Origin: an uncultured Poribacteria bacterium
Lineage (GTDB): Bacteria > Poribacteria > WGA-4E > WGA-3G
Assembly (NCBI GenBank): GCA_958295855.1
Contig: OY282383.1
Coordinates: 2,708,481-2,772,480, forward strand
Length of the DNA: 64,000 nucleotides
Direction: 5' to 3'
The first letter of the stretch is position 1. Every line of letters starts with the position of its first letter. Below, one piece after another: positions 15,969-25,591 of the stretch. The notes under the pieces are model-generated. The model was not told where the DNA came from. It saw nothing but the letters and a program-made list of their open reading frames with translations, and did no database searches. The position numbers and the translations under genes are program-made.

Positions 15969-18104
15969 ATGGATAATTGTGTAATCAAAAATTTGCGCGC
16001 TAATCACTGGCAACTTGGGTGGAAACGGGTCCTTTTTGCCCTCTGTGTGCTTGTAGCATCATCACTTTTCTCTCGCGATGCCTTGGGTATTCATGGGTTT
16101 ACAGCAGAAAACGCTGTTGTAGAAAAGCAATATGAGGAGGCTTTTAAGACACTGGTTTCGCCGGAAATGTGCCGCCATAAATTGCGCCGCCTCACAGAAG
16201 AGCCGCATCTTGCTGGAACGGAGAACAGCCGCAAGGTGGCAGAATATCTTCGCGATGAATTTGAAAGTTATGGCTTGCAGGTTCAGATATATGAATATTA
16301 CGTGTATCTGCCACATCCGCTAAAGGTGCAGGTAGAGATGATTTCTCCCAGCGTGCATCTCGCGCATCAGGAAGAAAAAAGTTGGCAGTGGGACAAGGAT
16401 TCTTACGAGACAGATATTGTGCCGGGGTACAACGCCTACTCGCCTGATGGCGATGTGACAGCGGAACTCGTCTACGTCAACCGGGGATTGCCGGCGGATT
16501 ACCAGATTCTTAAGGACTACGGTATCTCGGTTAAAGGAAAAATCTGTATTGCTCGGTATGGCGGCAGTTACCGCGGGGTAAAGGCAAAGGTGGCAGGAGA
16601 TAACGGCGCAGTTGGATTGATTCTTTACTCGGATCCGGCAGACGATGGTTACATGCGTGGGGATGTCTATCCTCGCGGGCCGTGGCGTTCCGACGATGCT
16701 ATTCAACGCGGCACAGTAAAATATATCTTCCAACACGCCAGCGACCCGCTGACACCCGGCTGGGCAGCGACTAAGGATGCTGACAGGCTCACAATTGCCG
16801 AAGCTACGGATCTGCCCAACATCCCCGTTGTGCCTATCGCTTACAGGGATGCAAGCCCATTGCTACGCGAACTGGGAGGGCCGAATGTCCCCGCAAAGTG
16901 GCAGGGCGGTTTGCCCTTCGCGTATCACATTGGCCCGGGACCGGCGAAGGTTCGCCTCAAGGTGCAGTGTGAACACAGCATCCGTCCCATCTACAATGTC
17001 ATCGCAACCTTGAAAGGAACAAAATACCCAGACCAGTGGGTGATTTTAGGCAATCACCACGATGCATGGGTTTACGGTGCGGCAGACCCGGGCAGCGGCA
17101 CGGTATCACTGCTAGAAGTAGCCCGATGCATGGGAGAACTTGCGAAAGCAGGCATGCGCCCGAAGCGCACGATTGTTTTCGCCGCATGGGACGCTGAGGA
17201 ATTCGGTATCGTCGGATCGACTGAATGGGTTGAAGAACTAAAAGCAACGCTGAAGCAGAAAGCCGTAGCTTACCTAAACGTAGACATTGCGGCAACCGGG
17301 GGAAGGCTCTATGTCAGTGCAATTCCATCGCTGAGAGGGTTAATGCGCGAAGTAACGCAACATGTCATTCATCCTGGCACCCTCAAATCAGTTTACGAGA
17401 GTTGGAAAACGGCACAGGGAAAGGAGGTACCACAAGTGGGTAACCTCGGAAGTGGTTCAGATCATTCCCCATTTGTTGGGCATGTGGGCATTCCCGCAGT
17501 CAGCATGGGATTCAATGGCCCCTACGGTGTCTATCACGCGATGCAGGATAACTTTTACTGGATGGAACACTTCGGCGATCCGACGTTTCAGTATCAGGCT
17601 GCGATGGCAAAAATTTGGGGGATGCTCGCTCTACAGCTTGCCAACGCGGATATTTTACCCTTTGACTACGAGCATTATGCGACAGAACTCATGACACCGT
17701 TGAAACTGTTGCAAAATTCCGGTTCAAAAAACAGGATAGCCAAAGAGGTTGAAAAGTTAGACAGCTTACTGGCAGAATGGCAAAAGGTGGCGGGGGCCCT
17801 GCGTCAGGAACTTGATACTTACCTCACATCGGGGAATCTGTCTCGGCTTGAGGAGATAAATCGGCGTTTGTATCAATTGGAACAAAATTTGACAAGTGAA
17901 GCGGGGTTACCTTTGCGTCCGTGGTTTAAGCACCTCATTTATGCCCCGGGGCTCAATACAGGCTACGCGGCAGTCATCTTCCCCGGTGTTCACGATGCAC
18001 TGGCGCAAGGAGATGATGCCGCGGTTCACGCCGAAATAGCGCGGTTGGCTGAGGCATTCACGCGAATGATTCAAGGGCTGAATGAAATCAGGGCACTCCT
18101 ATAA
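15969..18104 (+). CDS. Secreted M28-family peptidase of the glutamate carboxypeptidase II type
   Basis: The 711-residue protein has an N-terminal hydrophobic export signal (residues about 20-35). A protease-associated domain follows (around residues 140-300, with KGKICIARYGGSYRGVKAKVAGDNGAVGLILYSDP). The M28 catalytic domain has the cocatalytic zinc ligands: His in GNHHDAWVYGAADPGSG plus Asp, the Glu pair in WDAEEFG, Asp in YLNVDIA, and His in GVYHAMQDNFYW. The C-terminal helical domain resembles the transferrin-receptor dimerisation domain. It should cleave C-terminal residues from peptides outside the cytoplasm. The strong AGGAGGT is too far from the ATG, so an unusual upstream start (ATT at 15954) is possible. 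Confidence 0.92.
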   Translation: MDNCVIKNLRANHWQLGWKRVLFALCVLVASSLFSRDALGIHGFTAENAVVEKQYEEAFKTLVSPEMCRHKLRRLTEEPHLAGTENSRKVAEYLRDEFESYGLQVQIYEYYVYLPHPLKVQVEMISPSVHLAHQEEKSWQWDKDSYETDIVPGYNAYSPDGDVTAELVYVNRGLPADYQILKDYGISVKGKICIARYGGSYRGVKAKVAGDNGAVGLILYSDPADDGYMRGDVYPRGPWRSDDAIQRGTVKYIFQHASDPLTPGWAATKDADRLTIAEATDLPNIPVVPIAYRDASPLLRELGGPNVPAKWQGGLPFAYHIGPGPAKVRLKVQCEHSIRPIYNVIATLKGTKYPDQWVILGNHHDAWVYGAADPGSGTVSLLEVARCMGELAKAGMRPKRTIVFAAWDAEEFGIVGSTEWVEELKATLKQKAVAYLNVDIAATGGRLYVSAIPSLRGLMREVTQHVIHPGTLKSVYESWKTAQGKEVPQVGNLGSGSDHSPFVGHVGIPAVSMGFNGPYGVYHAMQDNFYWMEHFGDPTFQYQAAMAKIWGMLALQLANADILPFDYEHYATELMTPLKLLQNSGSKNRIAKEVEKLDSLLAEWQKVAGALRQELDTYLTSGNLSRLEEINRRLYQLEQNLTSEAGLPLRPWFKHLIYAPGLNTGYAAVIFPGVHDALAQGDDAAVHAEIARLAEAFTRMIQGLNEIRALL

Positions 18105-18124
18105 ATATATCGTTCTTCCTGGAC

Positions 18125-18147
18125 GGGCGATGCCACAGTGCTCGCCC
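18125..18147. terminator. Possible bidirectional terminator
   Basis: GGGCGA (18125-18130) and TCGCCC (18142-18147) form a hairpin followed by TTT, between the convergent M28 peptidase and ABC ATPase genes. Confidence 0.4.
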
Positions 18148-18157
18148 TTTCCAGGAT

Positions 18158-19258
18158 TTATTCTTCCGCTTCCGGGGCAACCGGCACTGCCGAAACCGCC
18201 TTCAACACAACGCTATCGCCAACCTGAAACTGGCAACGGTAGTCGGTTTGCACAAAGTAATGCTGCCCCTTCATTTCTACACGATAGGTGAAATCATGCC
18301 CTTTAAACGCTTGCCCAACGATACAGCCGCTCTGCACGCCGGAAATCTCCGAATTAGGTGCCGCCATCCTCAGGCATTCCGGGCGAATGGACAAAAGCAC
18401 CTCCCCAGTGGCTGTGCTGTCTACCTTTACGCGCCCGAACGGGGTTTCTGCAACTCCTTCCTTCACATAAGCGTGAATGAAGTTAGTTTGCCCTAGAAAG
18501 CCTGCTACATACGCCGTTTTCGGTTGGTGATATACTGCTTCAGGCGTGCCTATCTGTTCAACACGTCCTTGTTTCATCACAGCCAAGCGTTCTGCGAAAC
18601 TTAACGCCTCCTCCTGAGCGTGGGTAACTAACACAGCACTGATCCCCTCCGCTTTTAGGAGTGTACTTACCTCCTCACGCGTCGTTTGGCGTAACCCCGC
18701 GTCAAGGCTGGAGAAGGGTTCATCTAAAAGGAGCAGTTTCGGGCGTGCAACGATGGCACGTGCCAACGCCACCCGTTGCTGTTCGCCGCCAGAAAGGTGA
18801 TGGGGTAAACGGGTATGAAGGGCTGCCAAGCCGACCATCTCCAGTACCTCTAAGGCTCTGGTGTGCCGCGTCTTTTTTGGCACCTTTCGGAGCCCAAAGG
18901 CAACGTTTTCGAGTACGTTTTTGTGCGGGAAAAGGGCATAGTCTTGAAACACAAACCCGATGCCTCGCGATTCAGGTGGGACGTGCAGGGTGCTATTTGC
19001 AAGCGGACGTTCCGCCATAAAGATTGTGCCAGCATCTGCCTTTTCAAATCCTGCTATGATGCGTAAAGTTGTTGTTTTGCCACAACCGCTGGGACCCAAA
19101 AGCGCGAAGATTTCGCCCGGATATACCTTAAAACTAACCGCTTTGATTACGGGAGGCTGGTTAGGTGTAAACCTTTTTGTGATTGCATTGACGGTGAGTA
19201 GAGGTGTCATTGGAGTGCCTGCCATATATGTGTGGGTTTCGTCATGTGCTTGTGGCAC
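18158..19258 (-). CDS. ABC transporter ATPase with TOBE domain (FbpC/PotA-like)
   Basis: The 366-residue product has a complete ABC ATPase: Walker A GPSGCGKTT, Q-loop FQDYALFPH, signature LSGGEQQR, Walker B LLLLDEPFSSLD and switch His in VTHAQEEA. The C-terminal 110 residues form a TOBE-like regulatory domain. The FQDYALFPH and GTPEAVYHQP blocks are typical of ATPases for ferric iron, thiamine, spermidine or similar importers; the substrate cannot be told. No permease or binding protein lies nearby, so it must work with distant partners. The GTG at 19258 has GGAGG 7 bases upstream and is preferred over internal ATGs at 19225 and 19210. Confidence 0.88.
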   Translation of the reverse strand: MPQAHDETHTYMAGTPMTPLLTVNAITKRFTPNQPPVIKAVSFKVYPGEIFALLGPSGCGKTTTLRIIAGFEKADAGTIFMAERPLANSTLHVPPESRGIGFVFQDYALFPHKNVLENVAFGLRKVPKKTRHTRALEVLEMVGLAALHTRLPHHLSGGEQQRVALARAIVARPKLLLLDEPFSSLDAGLRQTTREEVSTLLKAEGISAVLVTHAQEEALSFAERLAVMKQGRVEQIGTPEAVYHQPKTAYVAGFLGQTNFIHAYVKEGVAETPFGRVKVDSTATGEVLLSIRPECLRMAAPNSEISGVQSGCIVGQAFKGHDFTYRVEMKGQHYFVQTDYRCQFQVGDSVVLKAVSAVPVAPEAEE

Positions 19259-19391
19259 CTAACGGCCTCCGGTACCTACGGAGGGCACGGTAGAGGAGCC
19301 TAATTATCAGAAAACCTTTTGCTCACAACCGCTCGCAGGAAAATGCCCGGTGTTGCGGCTACGCCACGTCACCAGCAGCAGTAGATTCTCA

Positions 19392-19754
19392 TCAATATGT
19401 TACTTTAACTGGCACCCTTCCAATTTGTTGCTGCGCAAGGGCCAATCTTTCAAGCGGGGTGATATCGCTGATGTCATTGTACCTGAGATCTAACCGCCTT
19501 AAGTTCGTCAACCCTGTCAGCGGGGTGATATCACTGATGGCATTGTCACTGAGAGATAACCTCTCTAAGTTCGTCGCGTGTTCTAGCCCTGTGAGGTCTG
19601 CTATTCCTCCCTTATATTCTAGGCGCGTTAATGCTTGCATCGCCTGTGGAGTGAGGGGTTCGGCTGGCCGCAGCACACCAAGGGCTACAAGTGCGTCTTT
19701 GACAGCACTTCGTAAACGCACGTCCGGCATCCAGGCAGCCTCAGATGCCAGCAA
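19392..19754 (-). CDS. Leucine-rich-repeat fragment (downstream half)
   Basis: The reading frame encodes 120 residues. Its head is a module head, WMPDVRLRSAVKDALVALGVLRP, followed by LTPQAMQALTRLEYKG and three SDS22/internalin-type repeats of about 22 residues (LTGLTNLRRLDLRYNDISDITP). It lacks a signal peptide and its only candidate start is a TTG. It is in the same frame as the LRR gene upstream and separated from it by a single TAA and four codons. It may be the second half of a gene broken by a nonsense mutation, or a separate short gene. LRR modules of this type bind proteins; no specific role is visible. Confidence 0.5.
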   Translation of the reverse strand: MLASEAAWMPDVRLRSAVKDALVALGVLRPAEPLTPQAMQALTRLEYKGGIADLTGLEHATNLERLSLSDNAISDITPLTGLTNLRRLDLRYNDISDITPLERLALAQQQIGRVPVKVTY

Positions 19755-19766
19755 TGCAGCGTCACG

Positions 19767-20306
19767 TTAATTGATTCTCTTGCGACTGATATATAACGTC
19801 TGTAAGTTCGTCAACCCTGTCAGCGGGGTGATATCACTGATGTCAGTGCCATCGAGATATAACCTCTCTAATTTCGTCAACCCTGCCAGCGCGGTGATAT
19901 CACTGATGGGATTGACACCGAGATATAACGTCTGTAATTCCGTCAATGCTGTCAGCGGGCGGATATCCCTGATGGCATTGCTCCAGAGATATAACAGCCT
20001 TAAGTTCGTCAATGCTGTCAGCGGGCTGATATCCCTGATGGCATTGTCCTGGAGATTTAACGTCTCTAAGTTTACCAATGCTGTCAGCGGGCTGATATCG
20101 CTGATGGCATTGCTATTGAGATATAACTTCTCTAAGTTCGTCGCGTGTTTTAACCCTGTGAGGTCTGCTACTCTTTGCTCGGGAGTGAAATCGCTACCAT
20201 CATATTCTAGGTGCGTTAATGCTTGCATCGCCTGTGGAGTGAGGAGTTCGTCTTTGACAGCACTTTGTAATTCCTCGTCCGGCATCCAGGTGTAAGAATC
20301 GGCCAT
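19767..20306 (-). CDS. Leucine-rich-repeat protein (upstream half)
   Basis: This 179-residue product starts MADSYTWMPDEELQSAVKDELL. After the LTPQAMQALTHLEYDG cap it has about six 22-residue repeats of the form LTALTNLRLLYLWSNAIRDIRP. There is no signal peptide, so it is either cytoplasmic or the remnant of a larger secreted protein. The frame ends in TAA (19767-19769), and the same frame continues into another LRR module. Compared with the second module, the head is shorter (VKDELLTPQAM against VKDALVALGVLRPAEPLTPQAM), which suggests an internal deletion. Confidence 0.6.
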   Translation of the reverse strand: MADSYTWMPDEELQSAVKDELLTPQAMQALTHLEYDGSDFTPEQRVADLTGLKHATNLEKLYLNSNAISDISPLTALVNLETLNLQDNAIRDISPLTALTNLRLLYLWSNAIRDIRPLTALTELQTLYLGVNPISDITALAGLTKLERLYLDGTDISDITPLTGLTNLQTLYISRKRIN

Positions 20307-20554
20307 AAAATGTCTAACTCCTTTTGTTTATGATTCACGGGTGGTGCGAGTTCACTTCAGGGAAAACGGCGCAATCGGTTCTGTGAGGGCATCGCGCTTA
20401 TGGTAGCAAGCACACGCAGTGTGTAAAAGCAGACGCAAAAGGCTCGCACAGTTAATTCACGATATGTTTATACATGATATACTAGCTAAACAGAAGAATC
20501 AAGTTTTTTGCCACCAGCGGCATGCCGTTCCGAGGTTTTGGCGGGAAGGGTTTG

Positions 20555-22498
20555 TCACAACGTATGTCCGGCTCCGGATGAGGGCATGTAAACATTTACG
20601 ACAAAACTAATCACACTCAGAATGCTTCTCGGAACGTAATCCCCCAAAACCAATCCGAGGAAAAAAGGGATCGCCCGGCGATACGTCTGCCACCCTGAAA
20701 AGCGGAGGATGAGGAACTTAATCAGCCAACTCACCATCACCGGAAACCAGAAGTAGATGAGTCCACCCCACGATGCCCCTGAAAGCACATAGCCTGAAGG
20801 GTGGAGCGTCCACCACAGCAGACGTGTCCGCATAAAGTTCAGGAGGAACACAAAAGCGAAACCGCCACACATAAAAGTCATCGCACTGATATCCGGTGCT
20901 TTAGGATGCTGTAACCAGCTCTGGAGCGGGTTAAAACTTTCCCATCCAAAACGTCCGACAACGCCTTGACATTGTGCCAGTACGCCGTAGCGATAAGCCA
21001 CCTGCAAATAGGTCCAGAACGTGGCTAATGCGCCGACCGCGATGGCAAGTGCCATTCCCAAAAGCAAGGTTTTGCCCGGCATGCCCGCCCGTTCGCCGAT
21101 GCGAAGCGATTCAATCTGATTCGGCATTGGATGTGAACGGTTGCAGCGATTAAAGGCGTAAAGGAAAGTCATGACGGTGAGATTCGATGCGCCCAATTGC
21201 CGCGTCCCAAACATGCTTACCATCATCTGCCGGGGGTTGATACCGATGACTTCGTGGTAAGGCGGCCCCAGTTCCGCGCGTACGCGCCCGATCGCCAAGG
21301 CAAACGCAATAAACAGGGTGTAAAACACGCCTATTGCCCATAACGACATCCCAGCAGCATAGCAGAATGCAAACACAGCACCAACGCTGAGCAAGGTGAG
21401 CACTGCGGTTGTTCGATAAGAGAAAGGTTCGTTGGTATCGTCGCCCCGTTCACGCCCTACGACATGCCTGAAAAAGCGGCCGAAGTGCCGCCGGCCCATC
21501 CAGAGGGTTAGCACGGCGATACCCACCCATGCGCCGGAGGCCCGGTCGTTGAGATGGAGGACACTGATGTTTGTAACACCAACTGCACTTGCAATCACAC
21601 GTTCAGCGCGTGTGAGCCAGAAGAAAAACCATGTTGAAAAGGCAAGGTCGAGCGGCATAAAATAGGTTAACCCGACAATAGCCAGATTGAATGACATTGA
21701 GGCATAGCCGATAGCATTCCAAGGTCTCTCTGTAAAATGCCGGTCCAGCCGATAATTAGGCGGAAGGGCAGGAATAACGGGAAAAAGGTCATGCAACCCA
21801 GCTATCACCCGAAGCAGTGCAGCAAGCCCGAAACCAAGCCAGAGGGCGCGGGATCGGAAAAAGCCGCGGTGGCTCGTCATCTGCAACGGTAGCTGCGTTA
21901 GCGGAAAGCTCAGCTTTTCGCGCTCCATCCACTGCTTACGGAGGAGCAATCCTAAACAGAGCAGTGACCCATACAGAAGAAAGATGAAGCCGGACCAGAT
22001 AAGCGCGGGCATCACCCAGATGCGGAGGTGCTCTGCCCAATAGATGCTAGATTCACCCTCATAATAGCCTGCTAACCATTGGGCATCATGTACCGTGAGC
22101 CATGCAGGAATATGGTGCAGAAAGAGTTGCGCCCACTCGTTTTCGGGAGTTGCAAACCAGAACGGATGCGCCAGTGTCCCCATCAGGATTGCCATCATTG
22201 CATGGCCAGAGATGGTGGAGACCATGGTTACCATAATGTAGATAAGCAACAATTCGGCGGGAGTAAAGGCGAGACTTGGCAAGCCAAACCTGTCAAAAGC
22301 GCGGAGTAGGCTGTTGAGCACCAATAGCACAACTAACGTAAAGACAGCGTTGGAAAACGGTGACACAAGCGTGTAAACTGCATACCAGAGCTCACTCGCT
22401 ATCCCGACCCAATACGCGTTGACGACAACCAGGATTAATCCGACAATTATCGCTTTTTTGGTGATTACCTCGGGTGGATTCGAGGCTCGCTGATTCAT
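20555..22498 (-). CDS. Large polytopic membrane protein resembling DUF6785/DUF6784
   Basis: This 647-residue product has about 14 hydrophobic segments. A long soluble-looking loop with PNYRLDRHFTERPWNAIGYASMSFNLAIVGL lies in the middle, and GRVRAELGPPYHEVIGINPRQMM in the second half. This architecture and these motifs recall the DUF6785/DUF6784 membrane proteins, which look distantly like OPT transporters; I recall them being common in Planctomycetes, Poribacteria and relatives. No substrate is known. The ATG at 22498 fits better with the first membrane segment than the start of the longer frame at 22597. It follows the CtpA-type protease by about 110 bases on the same strand. Confidence 0.7.
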   Translation of the reverse strand: MNQRASNPPEVITKKAIIVGLILVVVNAYWVGIASELWYAVYTLVSPFSNAVFTLVVLLVLNSLLRAFDRFGLPSLAFTPAELLLIYIMVTMVSTISGHAMMAILMGTLAHPFWFATPENEWAQLFLHHIPAWLTVHDAQWLAGYYEGESSIYWAEHLRIWVMPALIWSGFIFLLYGSLLCLGLLLRKQWMEREKLSFPLTQLPLQMTSHRGFFRSRALWLGFGLAALLRVIAGLHDLFPVIPALPPNYRLDRHFTERPWNAIGYASMSFNLAIVGLTYFMPLDLAFSTWFFFWLTRAERVIASAVGVTNISVLHLNDRASGAWVGIAVLTLWMGRRHFGRFFRHVVGRERGDDTNEPFSYRTTAVLTLLSVGAVFAFCYAAGMSLWAIGVFYTLFIAFALAIGRVRAELGPPYHEVIGINPRQMMVSMFGTRQLGASNLTVMTFLYAFNRCNRSHPMPNQIESLRIGERAGMPGKTLLLGMALAIAVGALATFWTYLQVAYRYGVLAQCQGVVGRFGWESFNPLQSWLQHPKAPDISAMTFMCGGFAFVFLLNFMRTRLLWWTLHPSGYVLSGASWGGLIYFWFPVMVSWLIKFLILRFSGWQTYRRAIPFFLGLVLGDYVPRSILSVISFVVNVYMPSSGAGHTL

Positions 22499-22610
22499 TT
22501 GTTCTTCACCAGAGGTATTTTGGTTTTCCCAAACGAGGTTGATGTACCGCAGTCCAGTTCTCCTCATCAAGGCTGCGGTACGCGAAAATAGCGGCACCTA
22601 AGCGACCTGT

Positions 22611-24230
22611 TTATTTCTCACTGGTGCGTTGAGGAGGCTTCACGGGTTGAGACGGTGGTGTCGCATCTGCTCGTGCGTCTTTCGCCGGTGGTACCCTTTC
22701 ATCGGATGAAATCGGTGATGTATCGTCTTCTATGAGGTACTTTTCAACCTCACCTGCCTTAATGATGCGAATCGCTTCCTGTAATTGTCTGTCATAGTCT
22801 AAATTCACAATCCGTTCAATACCGACGTTGAGGTTAAACAGTTGCTCAGCACGCATTTTCAACCACTGCAGACTAACCCGGATGCCATCTTCAGCGAGGG
22901 ATTGCCTTAACTCAGGGAGTTGTGCTGCAATCAAAGTGAAATCTTTGGGCGTTTCGCCAGTGCGCTTGAGTTCCTCTTCAATCCATTTTGTGACAAAATT
23001 TTCGACAGTGTCCCTTTCTGCCACTATTCTTTGCATCAGCTGTTCTATTCTTTGCTTGATCTGTTCTATCTTATCTGAATTCTCCTGCGCGGTCTGTCTA
23101 ATGACTACCTGAGGGGTAATTCCTTCTTCGTGAATTGAGGTGCCGTTTGGCGTATAATAGGAGGAGATAGTCAGCGATACTGCGCCGATGCCTTCCACGG
23201 GCAAGCGGTATCGTTTTTGGACAACGCCCTTCCCATAAGTTTTGGTGCCGACGAGCATCCCACGGCGGGTATCCTTAATCGCGCCTGCAACAATTTCGGA
23301 AGCACTGGCACTGTATTCATTCACCAAGACAATGAGGGGTATCTCTTTATCACAGAGAAGGTTGGACGTTGCAGGGTACTTCTCATCAAATGCGCCTTTG
23401 CGGCCTTTTGTTGAAACGATAATCCCCTCATCAATAAATGCATCGGCGATGTGATATGCCGCGTTGAGGAGCCCTCCCTGATTGTGGCGCAAATCCAGAA
23501 TCAGTGCTTGCATGCCCGCTGCTTCGTGTGCAGCCAATGCTTCGTTAAATTCTTGTTCTGTGCCACCCTTGCGGCCAGTCCCGATAAACTCAGTGATACG
23601 GATATAACCGATCGCGTCCTCAAGCATTGTTGACCTGACACTGGTGATGGGAATGTCGGCTCGGCTCAGTGTTACATCAAAGGGCTCAAGCAATTTTCGC
23701 TGGACGGTAATTGTTACATCGGTGTCGACTTTGCCCCTGAGTAAATCGACGACATCGTCCACCGTCATACCTGTTTTTTCGCTCAGGTAAATCCGCTTTC
23801 CATTGACTTTGGTAATGTAATCACCGGCTTGGAGCCCGGCGGTTTCCGCAGGGGTATTCGGCAGCGGTTTAGAAATCTTAATGAACCCACGGTGATCTTT
23901 GTAGATTCTGATTCCGAGCCCGCCAAACTTGGCATTGTAAAGATTTTCAACAGAACGTTGATGGTCGCGCCGAGATAAGAGATAGGTGTACGGGTCACCG
24001 ATTGCAGCGAGCGCGCCTTTAATCGCGCCCTCGTACATTACATCGCTGTCTATCGGTTTGTAGTAATTCTCTTGGGCAATCTGGATAACTGATGCAAGGG
24101 CCTGATTTAGCATAACGAGTGTAATTCGTTCGTCGCCACTCATTGCATCTTTTTCACCGGAGTGAATGAGTAGAAACGGAATCCCAACAGCGGCGACTAA
24201 AACAATAAAGGACAAAGTGTATCTTTTCAT
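22611..24230 (-). CDS. S41-family carboxy-terminal processing protease (CtpA-like)
   Basis: The 539-residue product begins with a signal anchor (MKRYTLSFIVLVAAVGIPFLL). A PDZ domain follows (KISKPLPNTPAETAGLQAGDYITKVNGK), then the S41 catalytic core: the Ser lies in NEYSASASEIVAGA and the general-base Lys in TKTYGKGVVQ. A long charged C-terminal extension with coiled coil and a Pro/Lys-rich tail completes it. The family trims C-termini of exported proteins in the periplasm. The ATG at 24230 fits the signal better than the longer frame. A good minus-strand promoter lies about 140 bases upstream. Confidence 0.92.
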   Translation of the reverse strand: MKRYTLSFIVLVAAVGIPFLLIHSGEKDAMSGDERITLVMLNQALASVIQIAQENYYKPIDSDVMYEGAIKGALAAIGDPYTYLLSRRDHQRSVENLYNAKFGGLGIRIYKDHRGFIKISKPLPNTPAETAGLQAGDYITKVNGKRIYLSEKTGMTVDDVVDLLRGKVDTDVTITVQRKLLEPFDVTLSRADIPITSVRSTMLEDAIGYIRITEFIGTGRKGGTEQEFNEALAAHEAAGMQALILDLRHNQGGLLNAAYHIADAFIDEGIIVSTKGRKGAFDEKYPATSNLLCDKEIPLIVLVNEYSASASEIVAGAIKDTRRGMLVGTKTYGKGVVQKRYRLPVEGIGAVSLTISSYYTPNGTSIHEEGITPQVVIRQTAQENSDKIEQIKQRIEQLMQRIVAERDTVENFVTKWIEEELKRTGETPKDFTLIAAQLPELRQSLAEDGIRVSLQWLKMRAEQLFNLNVGIERIVNLDYDRQLQEAIRIIKAGEVEKYLIEDDTSPISSDERVPPAKDARADATPPSQPVKPPQRTSEK

Positions 24231-24365
24231 AAGAAGTTCCCTTTGAAGACAGGCGGAGACAGCGCTCATCGCCTACGTTTGATTCTAAAAGTCACGTATC
24301 CCAAATTTTCCAAGTGCTAATGTAAGAACTAAAAAAGGTGTTTCCTCTTCGTTCACAATTTTACT

Positions 24366-24395
24366 ATTTTAACATGGTTTTGACATTACATGCAA
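24366..24395 (-). promoter_or_regulatory. Candidate promoter of the CtpA-like gene
   Basis: On the minus strand, TTGCAT (24395-24390) and TAAAAT (24371-24366) are spaced by 18 bases, about 136 bases before the preferred ATG. The leader contains a copy of the GGCGGAGACAG repeat. Confidence 0.45.
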
Positions 24396-24437
24396 TATGA
24401 TTTTTTACTAAGGTTGGAAGACAGGCGGAGACAGGGC

Positions 24438-25388
24438 TCAACCCTTACGAAATCCTAATACCTGCCGATTTTTCTGTCTTGCCTGCCATTCCGGGTTGGG
24501 TTGTGTCTTCCACCGGTTGTGAAGCCAAAGCCACTGTTCCGGGTACTGATGGATATATGTTTCCAACTGTTTCATGAGATGTGTCGTGTAGATTTCAACG
24601 TCTCGCTCAAAATTATCGGAGGGTTCTAGTTGTATCGATGGCAAAATATGAACGTGGTGCCGGTCGTCTGGTTGGCGTATGTCCAGCGAAAAGAGAAGCG
24701 ATGCGCCGGTTTTTAGTGCGAGTACAACAGGGCCCCGCACTGCCGAAGCGGGTTTTCCAAAAAAATTGACGAATACACCTTCTCTCCCAGCGTTCTGATC
24801 GGCGAAGAATCCGACAGCATGATTATTTTTCAGGGCACGCAAGGTTTCTCGGACAGCGCGCTTCCGGGGGATGAGTTTCAGACTCAGATGTTCGCGATAT
24901 TGCCAAACGTAGGCATTCAATTGTGCATTTTTCAATGGAAAAGCGATTGCTTTCGCCCGATTCGGAATAAGCGCACCGTAAACAAGGGAGAGGAGTTCCC
25001 AATTTCCAAAATGCGGCAGAAACACGATTGCGCCTTTTCCTTTTGCCAAAGCGGCATGGAGATTTTCGCTGCCCTCTACGGTGACGTTTTGCCAGATATT
25101 CTCAACGTTGAATTTAGGAAATCGTAGAAACTCAATGCACGTTTTACCGAGGTTGATAAAACTTGCCTGGCAAATTTCTTGGCGACGCGAGTTTGTTAAG
25201 TCTTTGCCGAACGCGATTTCTAAGTTGCCGAGGGCAATCCGTCGGCGTTTTTTGAGCAGGTGATACACCCATTTACCTAGGCCACTACCGAGTTGCATCG
25301 CCCAAGTGTGCGGTAGTTGACGACAGAACCAACCGAAGGTCGAAACTATTCTATACACGACGCTATCGCTCCATTTGCTGCGTGCCAT
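24438..25388 (-). CDS. Lipid A biosynthesis acyltransferase family protein (LpxL/HtrB-like)
   Basis: This 316-residue product has the LPLAT active site HFGNWE (H-x4-E) within GAIVFLPHFGNWELLSL, plus the later blocks HAVGFFADQNAGREGVFVNFFGKPA and PEQWLWLHNRWKT, all standard for LpxL/HtrB late acyltransferases. They transfer a fatty acyl chain to a lipid A precursor at the inner membrane, which suggests an LPS-bearing envelope. The open frame extends 91 codons upstream into the divergent gene's region. The ATG at 25388 (MARSKWSD) has GGAGAGG about 9 bases upstream and gives the usual family length. Confidence 0.87.
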   Translation of the reverse strand: MARSKWSDSVVYRIVSTFGWFCRQLPHTWAMQLGSGLGKWVYHLLKKRRRIALGNLEIAFGKDLTNSRRQEICQASFINLGKTCIEFLRFPKFNVENIWQNVTVEGSENLHAALAKGKGAIVFLPHFGNWELLSLVYGALIPNRAKAIAFPLKNAQLNAYVWQYREHLSLKLIPRKRAVRETLRALKNNHAVGFFADQNAGREGVFVNFFGKPASAVRGPVVLALKTGASLLFSLDIRQPDDRHHVHILPSIQLEPSDNFERDVEIYTTHLMKQLETYIHQYPEQWLWLHNRWKTQPNPEWQARQKNRQVLGFRKG

Positions 25389-25519
25389 ACACGGATGCCT
25401 CTCCAAAAACTTTATGAAATACAGTATACCACACATCCTCCCTGGAGGCAACACAACGAACATTTGGGGGTAGGGCATTTCGTTTTCCATCCACATTCGA
25501 CCTAAATATAAACCGAGCC

Positions 25520-25548
25520 TTGACACAAAGGATAAACTGTCATAGAAT
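25520..25548 (+). promoter_or_regulatory. Strong sigma70-type promoter
   Basis: TTGACA (25520-25525), a 17-base spacer and TAGAAT (25543-25548) lie 44 bases before the ATG of the membrane-protein gene at 25592. Confidence 0.65.
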
Positions 25549-25591
25549 GACTTTACGACAACTCCGGTGCCAAGCTCAGCGGGAGAGAATA

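Noticed and set aside
24418..24450. A possible CRISPR or integron repeat, because GGCGGAGACAGGGCTC recurs in the window.
   Set aside because: Copies are single, widely spaced and imperfect hairpins, not regularly spaced direct repeats with spacers.
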